From Aurantibacter_A sp039941195 (GTDB taxonomy: Bacteria; Bacteroidota; Bacteroidia; Flavobacteriales; Flavobacteriaceae), in assembly GCF_039941195.1 (NCBI RefSeq), contig NZ_JBDVFA010000021.1, forward strand, positions 24,115-88,114: DNA of 64,000 nt, given 5' to 3'. The notes beneath the pieces were generated by a model. That model saw only the letters and a program-made list of their open reading frames with translations. It searched no databases and was not told the DNA's origin. The translations under genes and the position numbers were made by a program. The first letter of the stretch is position 1; each line of letters begins with the position of its first letter. Below, in pieces: positions 55,596-64,000 of this stretch.

Positions 55596-56143
55596 CCCCA
55601 AACAACTTTATCTTCTATAGCTCCTCTAGTTGCTTCAGGAAGTTCGCCATCATAATAACCCATATAAAAGAAACCTAAACACTTTTCTCCTGGTGCCAAT
55701 TCGAAGAATTCATCCATGTATTTTATGAGTCCCGGTGAACTCCAATAACTCCCAATTCCCAATTCAGTAGCACTCAACCACATGTTTTGTACTGCCATGG
55801 CTGTGGCTGCTATTTCTTCCCATTCCGGTACACTTTCATTTGGATCACGTTGCATACAAATTGCAATAACTGCACCTGCCCTTTTTGGATTTTCGATGAG
55901 TTTTTTCACTTTAATTTCTTTAGGACTTTTTTCTGTTTCCATATACTTTAAGGATAGAAATAAGCCCAACTTTTCTTGCGATTCACCCTGTAATACTTTA
56001 AAACGCCAGGGCTCTGTTTTTCTGTGACTTGGCGCCCAATTTGCTGCCTCTAATATTTTTTCAATATTAGCTTTTGCTATTTCCTTATCTATATACTGCG
56101 CAGGAAAAACCGAACGTCTCTTTTTAATTAATTCTAATATCAT
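55592..56143 (-). CDS. Nitroreductase family FMN oxidoreductase
   Basis: 183 residues. RRSVFPAQYIDKEIAKANIEKILEAANWAPSHRKTEPWRF is the FMN-binding N-terminal core (given in part) and GIGSYWSSPG near 140 the second flavin segment. Small single-domain type related to YdjA. Reduces nitro or quinone compounds with NAD(P)H; no specific substrate is indicated. Divergent from the next gene (68-base gap). Confidence 0.9.
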   Translation of the reverse strand: MILELIKKRRSVFPAQYIDKEIAKANIEKILEAANWAPSHRKTEPWRFKVLQGESQEKLGLFLSLKYMETEKSPKEIKVKKLIENPKRAGAVIAICMQRDPNESVPEWEEIAATAMAVQNMWLSATELGIGSYWSSPGLIKYMDEFFELAPGEKCLGFFYMGYYDGELPEATRGAIEDKVVWG

Positions 56144-56211
56144 AATCCAAAATTTGCATCTATAAAGTTAGCACATTCATTTCGCTATATTTCTGAGGAA
56201 TCAATACTTTT

Positions 56212-57366
56212 ATGAAATATTTAGGTTCTAAAATGGCATTCATGAAACTTATTGGTCCTTTCAAACAACTTTTACCAATGACTGGCTTACCATTATTCGG
56301 GCCACTTTCCAATGAGCAGCTACTTGTTTTAAAAGATGTGGGCATATTAATTGATGGTGAAAACATTGCAGCAATAGGCAACTTTGAAGAATTAGAAAAG
56401 CTTCATGTTACAGCAGAAATTCATTTTCTAAAAGGTAATCATACGTGCCTACCCGGTTTTATTGACTCCAATACTCAGCTTTGTTTCGGAGGTTCTGGCA
56501 TTAACAAAAACATACAGGAAACTGTATTAGAAACAAGCAACACAAGCAAAGAAGTCTTAGCAAAAAAAACAGCCAAATTAGCAAACAGACATTTAAAAAA
56601 TGGAACAACCACTATTGAAGTTAAAAGTGGTTTTGGACTATCTGCTGCAGAAGAACTCAAAATTTTACGTGCCTTACAAGATGCACAATTACAAACTAAA
56701 GTTGATCTAATTGCTACGTATAATGCTGCACAAAATATTCCCAAAGAATATTCTGGGAATGCAGAAAAGTATTTAGCAACAACTAGTTCAGAACTATTTC
56801 CAATTTTAAAAAATGAAAATTTATCCCATAGAATTTCGGCAACTTTAAGCAATTCAGGTTTTTCAAAAGAACAAGTTCGCTCCTATTTTAACAAAGCCGT
56901 AGAAATGGGATTTTATCTTAGCATTACAGAAAATGAAATCTCTAAAAGTAGTGACAATACCACTATTTTAGATTCTGACAATTGCTTTACAACGGCCCTT
57001 GCAGGAACTTCAATTGGCTTAGGAAATACCTTTGCGCCTGCCAGAAATATTTTAGATAATGGCGGTTCTCTAGCTATAGCTAGTAATCATAATCCGATTA
57101 ATGCACCGATGGGAGACCTTCTAACTCAGGCATCGATTTTAGGTGCTTATGAAAATCTTTCGACTGCAGAAATTTTAGCAGGTATTACTAATAGAGCCGC
57201 GGCAGCTTTAAATTTAAAAAATTGTGGAGAATTAGCTGTTGGCAAATTGGCTGATTTTATATTATTTCACACTAGCGATTATAACGAAATACTCTACAAC
57301 CAAGGTTCTTTTAAACCTTGTGTGGTTTACAAAAAAGGGGAAGTAGTTTTTGATAAACACAAATAA
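56212..57366 (+). CDS. Imidazolonepropionase-like amidohydrolase homologue lacking metal ligands
   Basis: 384 residues (true start may be the ATG at 56242). Fold and order follow HutI: IEVKSGFGLSAAEELK (135-150), RAAAALNLKNCGELAVGKLADF (near 350). Every metal/catalytic position I can align is changed: HxH of DSHTH is Asn87-x-Gln89 (DSNTQ), the His after the third strand is Gln174 (NAAQNIP), the KIH His is Thr239, and the ATDFNP Asp is Asn292 (SNHNP); Glu242 remains. The frame is intact, so it is probably a pseudoenzyme rather than a pseudogene. A working HutI would be a separate gene. Confidence 0.8.
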   Translation: MKYLGSKMAFMKLIGPFKQLLPMTGLPLFGPLSNEQLLVLKDVGILIDGENIAAIGNFEELEKLHVTAEIHFLKGNHTCLPGFIDSNTQLCFGGSGINKNIQETVLETSNTSKEVLAKKTAKLANRHLKNGTTTIEVKSGFGLSAAEELKILRALQDAQLQTKVDLIATYNAAQNIPKEYSGNAEKYLATTSSELFPILKNENLSHRISATLSNSGFSKEQVRSYFNKAVEMGFYLSITENEISKSSDNTTILDSDNCFTTALAGTSIGLGNTFAPARNILDNGGSLAIASNHNPINAPMGDLLTQASILGAYENLSTAEILAGITNRAAAALNLKNCGELAVGKLADFILFHTSDYNEILYNQGSFKPCVVYKKGEVVFDKHK

Positions 57367-57368
57367 TT

Positions 57369-58187
57369 TTATTTCGCAATAAATTTCTGTGCATACCTTT
57401 TTCCCAATAACCGTATACCTTCTGAATTAAAATGTAGCTTGTCACCTTTATCTATTAAATCTTTTGTCGAAACTACTTGTACAAGTTTATCTGTTTCAGA
57501 ATATTTTCCAATTTCTTTATTAATTCTTTCCCAACCAATGGGGTTCTTAGAATAGGCTCCTAGCTCACCCATTACTATTGGTAAATTTCTATTTCCTATT
57601 TCCTTTCGGAATTTGGAAAATAATATGCCTAAATTGTTGCTGTAATTATTAATCTTTTCCTCGGAATTCGTATCACTTTCTCCTTGATGCCACAAAATAC
57701 CCTTAAAAACACCTAGATTTTTTCCTAAAGCTATTTTCTTTTGGAAATTAGATAAAAGCTTAACCTCTCTGTGCACTTCATTATTAATCCATTGGCTAAT
57801 TGAACTTCCACCAACCGCGGTTGGCAACAATAAAACCGAAACAGAATCGGGAATGTTTTTTATCATTTCCCTTCCAAACGACATCCCCATATCTAGTCCA
57901 GCCATAGTTGGTTCGTAAAAATGTAAGGGTTCTTTAGCAAATATCACCTTGCCATGTTTATTGATTGTCAATATTCTATTCGAAGCTATTGTATCATTCG
58001 CCTCAACAATTCCACGACCAGCCATGTTTGACTGACCTGCCATAACATAAATCCATACATTATCTCGATTTGGCAGATTATCGGCCTCCTTTTGGAAATT
58101 TGGAAAATTCTCAGTGCGATTATCTTTTTTTTCAGAATTACAACCAAAAATAAGTGTTGCAAAAAATAGTAATAGGTATTTATTCAT
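57369..58187 (-). CDS. SASA/SGNH esterase lipoprotein (CE6-like)
   Basis: 272 residues from the ATG at 58187, chosen over the ATG at 58214 because it yields a lipoprotein signal with Cys17 (ATLIFGC). Block VMAGQSNMAGRG carries the nucleophile Ser (GQSNM) and LWHQGESDTNS the second motif; a C-terminal KLHFNSEGIRLLGKRYA carries the His. This matches the sialate O-acetylesterase/SASA family. It removes O-acetyl groups from carbohydrates outside the cytoplasm; a role on acetylated xylan- or pectin-like material is inference. Confidence 0.87.
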   Translation of the reverse strand: MNKYLLLFFATLIFGCNSEKKDNRTENFPNFQKEADNLPNRDNVWIYVMAGQSNMAGRGIVEANDTIASNRILTINKHGKVIFAKEPLHFYEPTMAGLDMGMSFGREMIKNIPDSVSVLLLPTAVGGSSISQWINNEVHREVKLLSNFQKKIALGKNLGVFKGILWHQGESDTNSEEKINNYSNNLGILFSKFRKEIGNRNLPIVMGELGAYSKNPIGWERINKEIGKYSETDKLVQVVSTKDLIDKGDKLHFNSEGIRLLGKRYAQKFIAK

Positions 58188-58767
58188 ATTTAAGTTTATG
58201 ACTAAAACTACCATTTATCATTTAAATAGCTAATTATTTCTCTAATTTATTCGCATCAATATCTATATGTTATTAATCCATTTTTTAGCTGCTTTCTATA
58301 ATTAAATAACCACCTATTTAAGTACTCATTTTTTTAACCCAAAGGAAGGTTTTCAACTGCAAATTTTCAATATACTCATACCATCTATTGCAATTTGATA
58401 AAATGTTAAAATTTAGCGCTCCAAATTGTGATTTTAACAAAAAATATGCTAAAAATGAGATGCTTAAAATTCTACAGATTCATTTTGATATTACACAAAA
58501 AATTTATCAACCCAATGATTTGAAGGGATTTATATTTATTATTTTTGCCAAATCTATTTTCAACCTAATTTTTTTTGAAGTTTTAAAAGCAAACGACGCG
58601 GTTGAAAATAAATGTTAAGAAAAGTTACCGTTCATCGGATGTTTTAACAATTTGGCGATGAAAATTCAAGAAAAACTAAATAGTTTATATTTTGCTAAGA
58701 AGTTATATGAAGTTTGTTTTTGACCTAACCAATTTCACTTGATTATTAAGCCAAATAACACTTAGAA
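58188..58767. other. Intergenic region
   Basis: About 580 A/T-rich bases. A 76-codon frame at 58388-58618 was examined and not accepted: biased to A/T codons, no homologous motifs. Nothing else seen. Confidence 0.5.
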
Positions 58768-59007
58768 ATGAAAATTCCTGATTACAAAAAAAGAGCGGCA
58801 TTAGCTGCTGAAAACTGGAAGCGTCTGCAAGCTCAAAAAAAACCAAATTCGAAAGAATCTGGAGAATCTCCAAAAATTGAAGACGAAAGTCACGAGCCCA
58901 CTTTTGATGAACTTATTGACAATTTTGTTATCCCAAGAACTAGCGTAAAAGGTATAAGGTTTGTACAAGATGTTGAAGAAAAAAAGAAGCTCCGAGATAT
59001 CGCTTAA
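58768..59007 (+). CDS. Small charged hypothetical protein
   Basis: 79 residues. Starts KIPDYKKRAALAAENWKRLQ, with a helical Lys/Arg-rich N-terminus, an acidic middle (SPKIEDESHEPTFDEL) and IPRTSVKGIRFVQDVEEKKK at the end. Composition is that of a real gene, not random A/T frame. No known domain; perhaps a nucleic-acid or ribosome-associated small protein, which is only a guess. Confidence 0.6.
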   Translation: MKIPDYKKRAALAAENWKRLQAQKKPNSKESGESPKIEDESHEPTFDELIDNFVIPRTSVKGIRFVQDVEEKKKLRDIA

Positions 59008-59101
59008 ATAGATTTTCGACACATAAGGTATTAAAACATTATGGAACATTGGTGACAAATTACTTGTCACACGCCCAAATAATTCTAAAGTTTTTGCAAA
59101 C

Positions 59102-59127
59102 AAAAAAAGCCTTCCAACACGGAAAGC
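59102..59127 (-). terminator. Terminator of the small RNA candidate
   Basis: Stem GCTTTCC/GGAAGGC (one G-U pair on the RNA strand) followed by TTTTTTT on the minus strand. Confidence 0.8.
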
Positions 59128-59172
59128 CTTTCATTGGCCCATACCTATTTTTTGGTAAGGGTTACAACACAA
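59102..59172 (-). ncRNA. Candidate small RNA with own promoter and terminator
   Basis: On the minus strand a -7 box (TATCTTTG, 59178-59185) is followed by about 70 bases with two hairpins. The first pairs CCCATACC at 59138-59145 with GGTAAGGG at 59154-59161 (one mismatch); the second, a terminator, pairs 59109-59115 with 59121-59127 and ends in seven T residues. No ORF. A structured RNA family known in flavobacteria (for example Flavo-1 RNA) is possible but could not be checked. Confidence 0.5.
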
Positions 59173-59177
59173 CACCA

Positions 59178-59185
59178 CAAAGATA
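59178..59185 (-). promoter_or_regulatory. -7 box of the small RNA candidate
   Basis: TATCTTTG on the minus strand fits TAnnTTTG. No clear -33 TTG was found at the normal distance. Confidence 0.45.
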
Positions 59186-59335
59186 GCAAAGCTTTTTTAA
59201 TATTAGACTTCTTAATTGCGTTTAAGTCTATATCACATTTTTATTTTTTTAAACTCCCTTTAATAAAGGCTAAATAGCCTATTTCTAGAAATAAAAAATT
59301 CTGTACCTTTCTTGTTGTAATTGAATTATATTAAG

Positions 59336-60736
59336 ATGAAATCCAATAAAAAAGATAGCTCAAGAAGAAGTTTTATAAAAAAAGCTGCATTAGGCTCAAC
59401 CGTTTTATCGACTACACCTACAATACTTGCCGCTTCCTATAAGCAAAATTTAGAATTAACTAGAACTTATGAGAGCAGTTCTTTTACCATTAACGATCAA
59501 ATAAATTTAGCACTTATTGGAACTGGAATTCAAGGTATCTACGACACTAAAAGTGCATTAGAGGTTTCTGGAGTAAAATTAGTAGCTGCTTGTGATTTAT
59601 ACATGGGTAGACTAGATCGCGCAAAAGAGCTGTGGGGTGACGATATTTTTATAACCCGAGATTACAGACAAATTTTAGAACGTAAAGATATAGACGCCGT
59701 TATTATAGCAACGCCTGATCATTGGCATAAACAAATAACCATTGATGCGCTAAAAGCTGGCAAACATGTTTATTGTGAAAAACCAATGGTACAACAATGG
59801 GAAGATGGTCAGGCTATAATCACAGCACAAAAATCTACTGGTAAAGTTTGTCAAATTGGTAGTCAAGGTATGTCTTCACTAGGAAATGAAAAGGCGAAAC
59901 AACTATATGCCGATGGAGCAATTGGAGATATAGTTATGCTCGATTTCTATAATGATCGATACTCCGCTGAAGGCGCTTGGCAATATCCTATACCTCCAGA
60001 TGCCAATAAAAAAACAGTTGATTTTGAAACTTTTCTGGGTACAGCACCCAAAACACCTTTCGAACTAAAGCGTTTTTTCAGATGGCGTAATTATCAAGAT
60101 TATGGTACTGGGGTAGCTGGCGATTTATTTGTGCATGCATTTTCTACGCTGAACCATGTTATCGATTCGCATGGTCCAAATAGGGCGCAAGCAACAGGCG
60201 GACTCCGTTTTTGGAAAGATGGCCGCGATGTACCTGATGTTAGTATTACACTATACGATTATCCAAAAACAGACACCCATGCTGCCTTTAATGCTGCCTT
60301 CAGAATTAATTTTATTGCCGGAAGTGGTGGAGGTGGTGGCTTCAAGTTAATTGGAACTGAAGGTGAAATGGAAATAGGACAAAATTCTGTAAAGCTAAAA
60401 CGATCAAAATTAAATTTAATACCACAAGGCTACTCACTAATATCATTTACTGAAGAAACTCAAAAGAAAATTAATGCTGGTTACGAAGCTCAAAACTTGA
60501 ATAATAGAGCATCACAACTTAGTACTGGCGAGACTACTTGGCATGCGCCAAAAGACTACAAAGGTGGTCATTATGATCATTTCTATAATTTCTTTCAAGC
60601 TATTCGAGGAAAAGGGAAAATTGTTCAAAACCCTACTTTTGGTTTGAGAGCAGCGGGTGCAGCTTTGTTAGCTAATGAAAGTTATTACAACAAAAAAGCA
60701 GTTAATTGGGATCCAGACAATATGAAAATAATTTAA
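59336..60736 (+). CDS. Tat-exported Gfo/Idh/MocA oxidoreductase
   Basis: 466 residues from the ATG at 59336; a longer frame begins at a TTG 15 bases earlier. A twin-arginine signal (SSRRSFIKKAALGS, Arg10-Arg11) indicates periplasmic export. The Rossmann motif LIGTGIQGIYD and the EKPM motif (CEKPMVQQWED) are family hallmarks; the C-terminal GFO_IDH_MocA_C2-like half holds PDVSITLYDYP and GGGGGFKLIGTEGEME. NAD(P)-binding folds in the periplasm are common in Bacteroidota and often act in glycan processing with a tightly bound cofactor; substrate unknown. Confidence 0.9.
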   Translation: MKSNKKDSSRRSFIKKAALGSTVLSTTPTILAASYKQNLELTRTYESSSFTINDQINLALIGTGIQGIYDTKSALEVSGVKLVAACDLYMGRLDRAKELWGDDIFITRDYRQILERKDIDAVIIATPDHWHKQITIDALKAGKHVYCEKPMVQQWEDGQAIITAQKSTGKVCQIGSQGMSSLGNEKAKQLYADGAIGDIVMLDFYNDRYSAEGAWQYPIPPDANKKTVDFETFLGTAPKTPFELKRFFRWRNYQDYGTGVAGDLFVHAFSTLNHVIDSHGPNRAQATGGLRFWKDGRDVPDVSITLYDYPKTDTHAAFNAAFRINFIAGSGGGGGFKLIGTEGEMEIGQNSVKLKRSKLNLIPQGYSLISFTEETQKKINAGYEAQNLNNRASQLSTGETTWHAPKDYKGGHYDHFYNFFQAIRGKGKIVQNPTFGLRAAGAALLANESYYNKKAVNWDPDNMKII

Positions 60737-60912
60737 TTTCAATTAGGAATTTAGTAAAGGTTCAAGAAAACAATTTACAGGTATTCATTGAAATAGTTAT
60801 CAGGAAAATAATATCAAACAAATAGCAATCCTTAAAATTTGTGAATACAGTAAACGACTTGCCATAAAAGAAATAATTAAGATAATTCTCCCCTCATTTG
60901 AGAGATAAGGTG

Positions 60913-62274
60913 CTATACGGTCATTGAAAATAATCGGGTTTCTGGTTGTTTTTGATGTAGAAGTAAATCAAAAGCCATACAAATATTTCGGATGAATGGA
61001 CGCCCTTTTTCTGTAACCTTTAGGCCATTAGGTGATACTACAATTAATTCATCCGCTTCAAATTCAATCAACCTTTCTTTAATGGCCCCTATCGTCTGAT
61101 TTTGCATATCTTCTCTATGCCAATTCGTTTCGAATTGACACATAAGATTTAAAATATGTCGGCGTACTAATTGATCTTCTTCTGATAAAATATGACCTCT
61201 ATAAATTGGAATGATATTATTTTCGATTAAATGCTTATACTCTTCGATACTCTTTACATTTTGAGCAAAACTATACCAACTATCACTAATACTTGAAGCA
61301 CCTAACCCCACCATAACTTGTGTTTTTGAAGCTGTGTACCCCATAAAATTACGATGTAAATTCCCAGAATCCATTGAGGAATAAAGTTCATCCTGTTTTA
61401 ACGCGAAATGGTCCATACCAATTTCATGATAACCAACTTCAGCTAAAAGTTTTTTTCCTGTTTCATATTGGTTTCTTTTTTCATTTCCACTAGGCAAATC
61501 TGCTTCGTCATAACCCCGCTGACCATTACCTTTCAACCATGGCACATGCGCATAGCTATAAAAAGCTAATCTATCAGGCATTAACTCTTTGGTTTTTAAA
61601 ATAGTCGTTTTAACATGCTCCATATTTTGATGAGGAAGTCCAAAAATAATATCGTGTCCGACAGATGTATATCCAATTTCTCGTGCCATTTCAGTAACCG
61701 CTTTTACATTTTCAAAAGATTGAATTCTATGAATTGCCTTTTGTACGGTTGGATTATAATCTTGTACTCCATAACTCACACGTCTAAAACCAACTTCGTA
61801 AAGGGCCTGCAAATGTTTATGGGTGGTATTGTTCGGATGCCCTTCAAAACTAAATTCGTAATCTTTAGCTTTTTTGGCTTTTTTAAAAATCCCATTAATA
61901 AGATATTTCAGATTTTCTGCAGAAAAGAACGTCGGAGTCCCTCCGCCTAAATGCAATTCTTTCACAATAGGTTTATCTCCAAAAAGTTCGCAATAAAGTT
62001 GCCATTCTTTTAAAACTGAATTTATGTAAGGCTGCTCAACATCATGCCTTTTTGTTATTCGCTTATGACATCCACAAAAAGTACACATACTTTCACAAAA
62101 TGGGAGATGTATGTAAAGGCTTATTCCTTCAGTGGCATTACTCTCAATAAAACTTTGTTTTAATGTAGTTTTCCATTTATCCCCTGAAAAAGAGGTTGTA
62201 TTCCAATATGGAACTGTAGGATAACTAGTATAGCGAGGACCAGGAATATTATACTTCTGAACTAATGTACACAT
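60913..62274 (-). CDS. hemN: Oxygen-independent coproporphyrinogen III dehydrogenase HemN
   Basis: 453 residues from the ATG at 62274, preferred to 62322 because family proteins begin with xxLVQKYNIPGPRYTSYPT. Radical SAM cluster Cys60-x3-Cys64-x2-Cys67-x-Cys69 (CESMCTFCGC), the HemN signature with the fourth Cys. LHLGGGTPTFFS and the C-terminal HemN_C domain are complete. Converts coproporphyrinogen III to protoporphyrinogen IX under low oxygen. A TGAC-n4-GTCA palindrome upstream fits FNR/CRP-type control. Confidence 0.93.
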   Translation of the reverse strand: MCTLVQKYNIPGPRYTSYPTVPYWNTTSFSGDKWKTTLKQSFIESNATEGISLYIHLPFCESMCTFCGCHKRITKRHDVEQPYINSVLKEWQLYCELFGDKPIVKELHLGGGTPTFFSAENLKYLINGIFKKAKKAKDYEFSFEGHPNNTTHKHLQALYEVGFRRVSYGVQDYNPTVQKAIHRIQSFENVKAVTEMAREIGYTSVGHDIIFGLPHQNMEHVKTTILKTKELMPDRLAFYSYAHVPWLKGNGQRGYDEADLPSGNEKRNQYETGKKLLAEVGYHEIGMDHFALKQDELYSSMDSGNLHRNFMGYTASKTQVMVGLGASSISDSWYSFAQNVKSIEEYKHLIENNIIPIYRGHILSEEDQLVRRHILNLMCQFETNWHREDMQNQTIGAIKERLIEFEADELIVVSPNGLKVTEKGRPFIRNICMAFDLLLHQKQPETRLFSMTV

Positions 62275-62326
62275 AGCATGCATTTGAATTGAATGCAAAC
62301 ATAAGGGCATCACCAAGTACAAAATA

Positions 62327-62338
62327 TGACAAAAGTCA
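62327..62338. promoter_or_regulatory. TGAC-n4-GTCA palindrome upstream of hemN
   Basis: TGACAAAAGTCA is a perfect 12-bp inverted repeat of the FNR/CRP type (N4 spacer), 52 bases before the preferred hemN start. Candidate site for a CRP/FNR-family regulator sensing oxygen or nitrosative conditions. Confidence 0.4.
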
Positions 62339-62350
62339 GTTCCTTTAAAA

Positions 62351-63949
62351 CTAGTCTTTGGGCAAACTAGACGGCTTCAATTCATTCCCATCACCATCAA
62401 TAATAGTAGTCTCAAAGTCACTATCATTCACCCAGTCAGTATTTTGCTTCTCACCATTAATAAAATCCAAATAAAAACCTCTACCTCTCCCTTTTATAAA
62501 AGGTGCGCTTTCATACAAATGACCATAGCCCGTCATTCGCAAATCTCCTTGCGCTAAAAGCTTTGTCTCCATTTCAGATTCCAATAACTGCTTAAGCCCT
62601 GCATATTCAACATCATTAGCTAAATTATTTACACAAAAAGGATCCTTTGAAATATCGTATAATTCTTCTGCTACTCTTTTACCAAAATTCATTTTCCAAT
62701 ACTTTTTATCACCAGCTCTTCGGAGATTTAAAATTTCAGTCTTCACGGGACTACCATCTGTATTTAAATAACCGGTCTCAGGATTACCTTTTGGCCATCT
62801 ATCTATTTCATAATTTTTTACGTAAAGCATATTGTTTTTATGGATGCCTCTGATAGGATAACCTACATCATTGGGTCTACCAGTATCATGACGCTCTTTT
62901 CCAACAAGCACAAAATTGCGTTCTGGTTCTATTTGACCAGATTTCTCAGAAGTAATAATATTCATTAGACTTTTTCCTTCAGCGGGGTGCATTCCTGAGG
63001 TTTGCCAATCGACACCAGCAGCATTTAAAAAGGTGGGTGCCAAATCTATAAAACTAACATAGTCTTCAACCGTTCTTCCTTTAGCTTTCATCTTATCCTT
63101 CCACAACATAGCCATAGGCACATGGTTGGAATTTTCATATTGATCACCTTTAACTCTTGGAAAAGGCATTCCATGATCTGAAGTGGCTATAATTAATGTA
63201 TTATCCAACATTCCCTTATCGGCCAAAGTCTTCATTATCTTTTGAATATGCTTGTCAAAATCTTCAATTTCATAAGCATAATCTAATAAATCGTTACGAG
63301 TAACCTCGTTATCTGGCCAATAAGGAGGAAAATTAGTTATCATATCTTCCGTTTTTCCACCTAATCTTTTACCAGAACCGTATTCGTAAGCTCGATGCGG
63401 CTCTATACTACCCACCCAAAAACTCCAAGGTTTTCCTGCTGGAGCCTTATCTAAAAAATCTTCAAAATTCGCACTGTAGTTATTTGAAGAAATATACTTT
63501 GTTGCGGGTGTTAACGTCTTTTCATTATATGCCGGTCCTACAACATTACGCTGCGTACCATCTTCTCGAAGTGTCACGGCAGGGCCATAACCTTTTTGGG
63601 TGTGTCCTGTGGTATAACCATTTTCGAGTAATACTTCTTGATAGGTTTTAAACTTAGGCGGGAAATAAATGACATGACTTGCTGCTGCATCTAGTTGCCA
63701 AGAATTTCTACCAGTTATTAATGCTGCTCGTGAAGGCGCACATTTCGCATTTGGAGTATACGCTTTATTAAACAAAATACCTTCTCTAGCTATGGCATCA
63801 AAACCGGGAGTTTTAACATACGTACTTCCGTAAATGCTCATATCTAAGCCCGCATCGTCGAATATAATCATCAAAATATTTGGCTTTTCCTGAGCCATTG
63901 AAATACTAGTAAATAATAATACTATCCAAAGAAAAAATCTGTTATTCAT
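62351..63949 (-). CDS. Sulfatase (heparan-N-sulfatase-like, S1 family)
   Basis: 532 residues. Signal peptide (FLWIVLLFTSISMAQ). Metal site Asp31-Asp32 (IIFDDAG) and sulfatase signature CAPSR at 70-74, where Cys70 is converted to formylglycine by an anaerobic- or FGE-type maturase; LITGRNSW follows. TSDHGMPFPRVKG is the second metal block. Closest by pattern to the N-sulfoglucosamine sulfohydrolase group (S1_8). Removes sulfate from a polysaccharide; in a marine bacterium possibly algal. Nearly reaches the window end; the gene is complete. Confidence 0.92.
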   Translation of the reverse strand: MNNRFFLWIVLLFTSISMAQEKPNILMIIFDDAGLDMSIYGSTYVKTPGFDAIAREGILFNKAYTPNAKCAPSRAALITGRNSWQLDAAASHVIYFPPKFKTYQEVLLENGYTTGHTQKGYGPAVTLREDGTQRNVVGPAYNEKTLTPATKYISSNNYSANFEDFLDKAPAGKPWSFWVGSIEPHRAYEYGSGKRLGGKTEDMITNFPPYWPDNEVTRNDLLDYAYEIEDFDKHIQKIMKTLADKGMLDNTLIIATSDHGMPFPRVKGDQYENSNHVPMAMLWKDKMKAKGRTVEDYVSFIDLAPTFLNAAGVDWQTSGMHPAEGKSLMNIITSEKSGQIEPERNFVLVGKERHDTGRPNDVGYPIRGIHKNNMLYVKNYEIDRWPKGNPETGYLNTDGSPVKTEILNLRRAGDKKYWKMNFGKRVAEELYDISKDPFCVNNLANDVEYAGLKQLLESEMETKLLAQGDLRMTGYGHLYESAPFIKGRGRGFYLDFINGEKQNTDWVNDSDFETTIIDGDGNELKPSSLPKD

Positions 63950-64000
63950 ATCATAGGTTGATTGCCTTCCTAATTTATTTAAAAAAATCAGTACAATTGT
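63950..64000. other. Upstream region of the sulfatase gene (partial)
   Basis: Only 51 bases before the window end; no promoter box recognised. Confidence 0.4.

Noticed and set aside
58388..58618. 76-codon plus-strand frame as a gene
   Set aside because: Extreme A/T-rich codon use, no recognisable motif, and no promoter or conserved neighbour; treated as chance.
60913..62322. Long start of hemN at 62322
   Set aside because: The 16 extra residues do not resemble HemN N-termini, while the start at 62274 matches the family.
1..64000. CRISPR array, prophage or IS element
   Set aside because: No regularly spaced repeats, phage structural genes or transposase were found in the window.

Overview
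The window comes from a member of the Bacteroidota, most probably a marine Flavobacteriaceae. The support is low G+C, the Bacteroidota -7 promoter box TAnnTTTG before several genes, almost no Shine-Dalgarno sequences, many short lipoproteins, and families typical of flavobacteria (DUF4407, DUF5060, DUF1593, SSS-type sugar-acid symporters, M56/BlaI pairs, sulfatases). Species cannot be named from the sequence alone. No phage, CRISPR array, IS transposase or rRNA was seen.

Layout. 1-3905: tail of a planctomycete-like cluster (DUF1501 protein, membrane-anchored c-type cytochrome with leucine-rich repeats, SLC13 anion transporter). 3982-11138: small secreted proteins and a complete RND efflux operon on the minus strand. 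11259-14642: a four-gene copper-type locus (small Cys-rich secreted protein, MbnP lipoprotein, MbnH di-heme peroxidase, outer-membrane barrel protein). 14655-21306: an AraC regulator divergent from a second RND efflux operon, with a row of TACCAT motifs between them. 21381-24946: a membrane adenylate/guanylate cyclase, a double UspA protein and a DUF1593 protein.

25101-33364: an 8.2 kb segment bounded by an intact tRNA-Leu(UAG) and a 52-bp copy of its 3' half in the same orientation, the classical footprint of a tRNA-integrated island. It carries a sugar-acid cassette (LDH2-type oxidoreductase, two SSS symporters, mannonate-dehydratase-like enolase, FadR-type regulator), at least one decayed symporter fragment and other coding debris, and no recognisable integrase.

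33502-58187: mostly housekeeping and accessory flavobacterial genes. These include an M20 peptidase, PhnA-like protein, two BlaI-M56 pairs with visible operator palindromes, DUF4407, an orphan Hpt protein, a DUF5060 glycosidase-like protein, a membrane MutS-like ATPase, HemW, RuvC (with a four-helix-bundle gene wedged between those two inside oppositely oriented simple-repeat arrays), a TPR protein, nitroreductase, an imidazolonepropionase homologue that has lost its metal ligands, and a SASA-type esterase. 58188-64000: a small charged protein, a probable small RNA with its own promoter and terminator, a Tat-exported Gfo/Idh/MocA oxidoreductase, HemN and a sulfatase cut close to the window end.

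The carbohydrate theme (sulfatase, SASA esterase, DUF5060, DUF1593, secreted Gfo/Idh/MocA, ManD cassette) fits a degrader of algal or other polysaccharides. The most interesting items are the tRNA-Leu island, the MbnP/MbnH locus, the metal-ligand-free HutI homologue, the four-helix-bundle cassette and the candidate small RNA.
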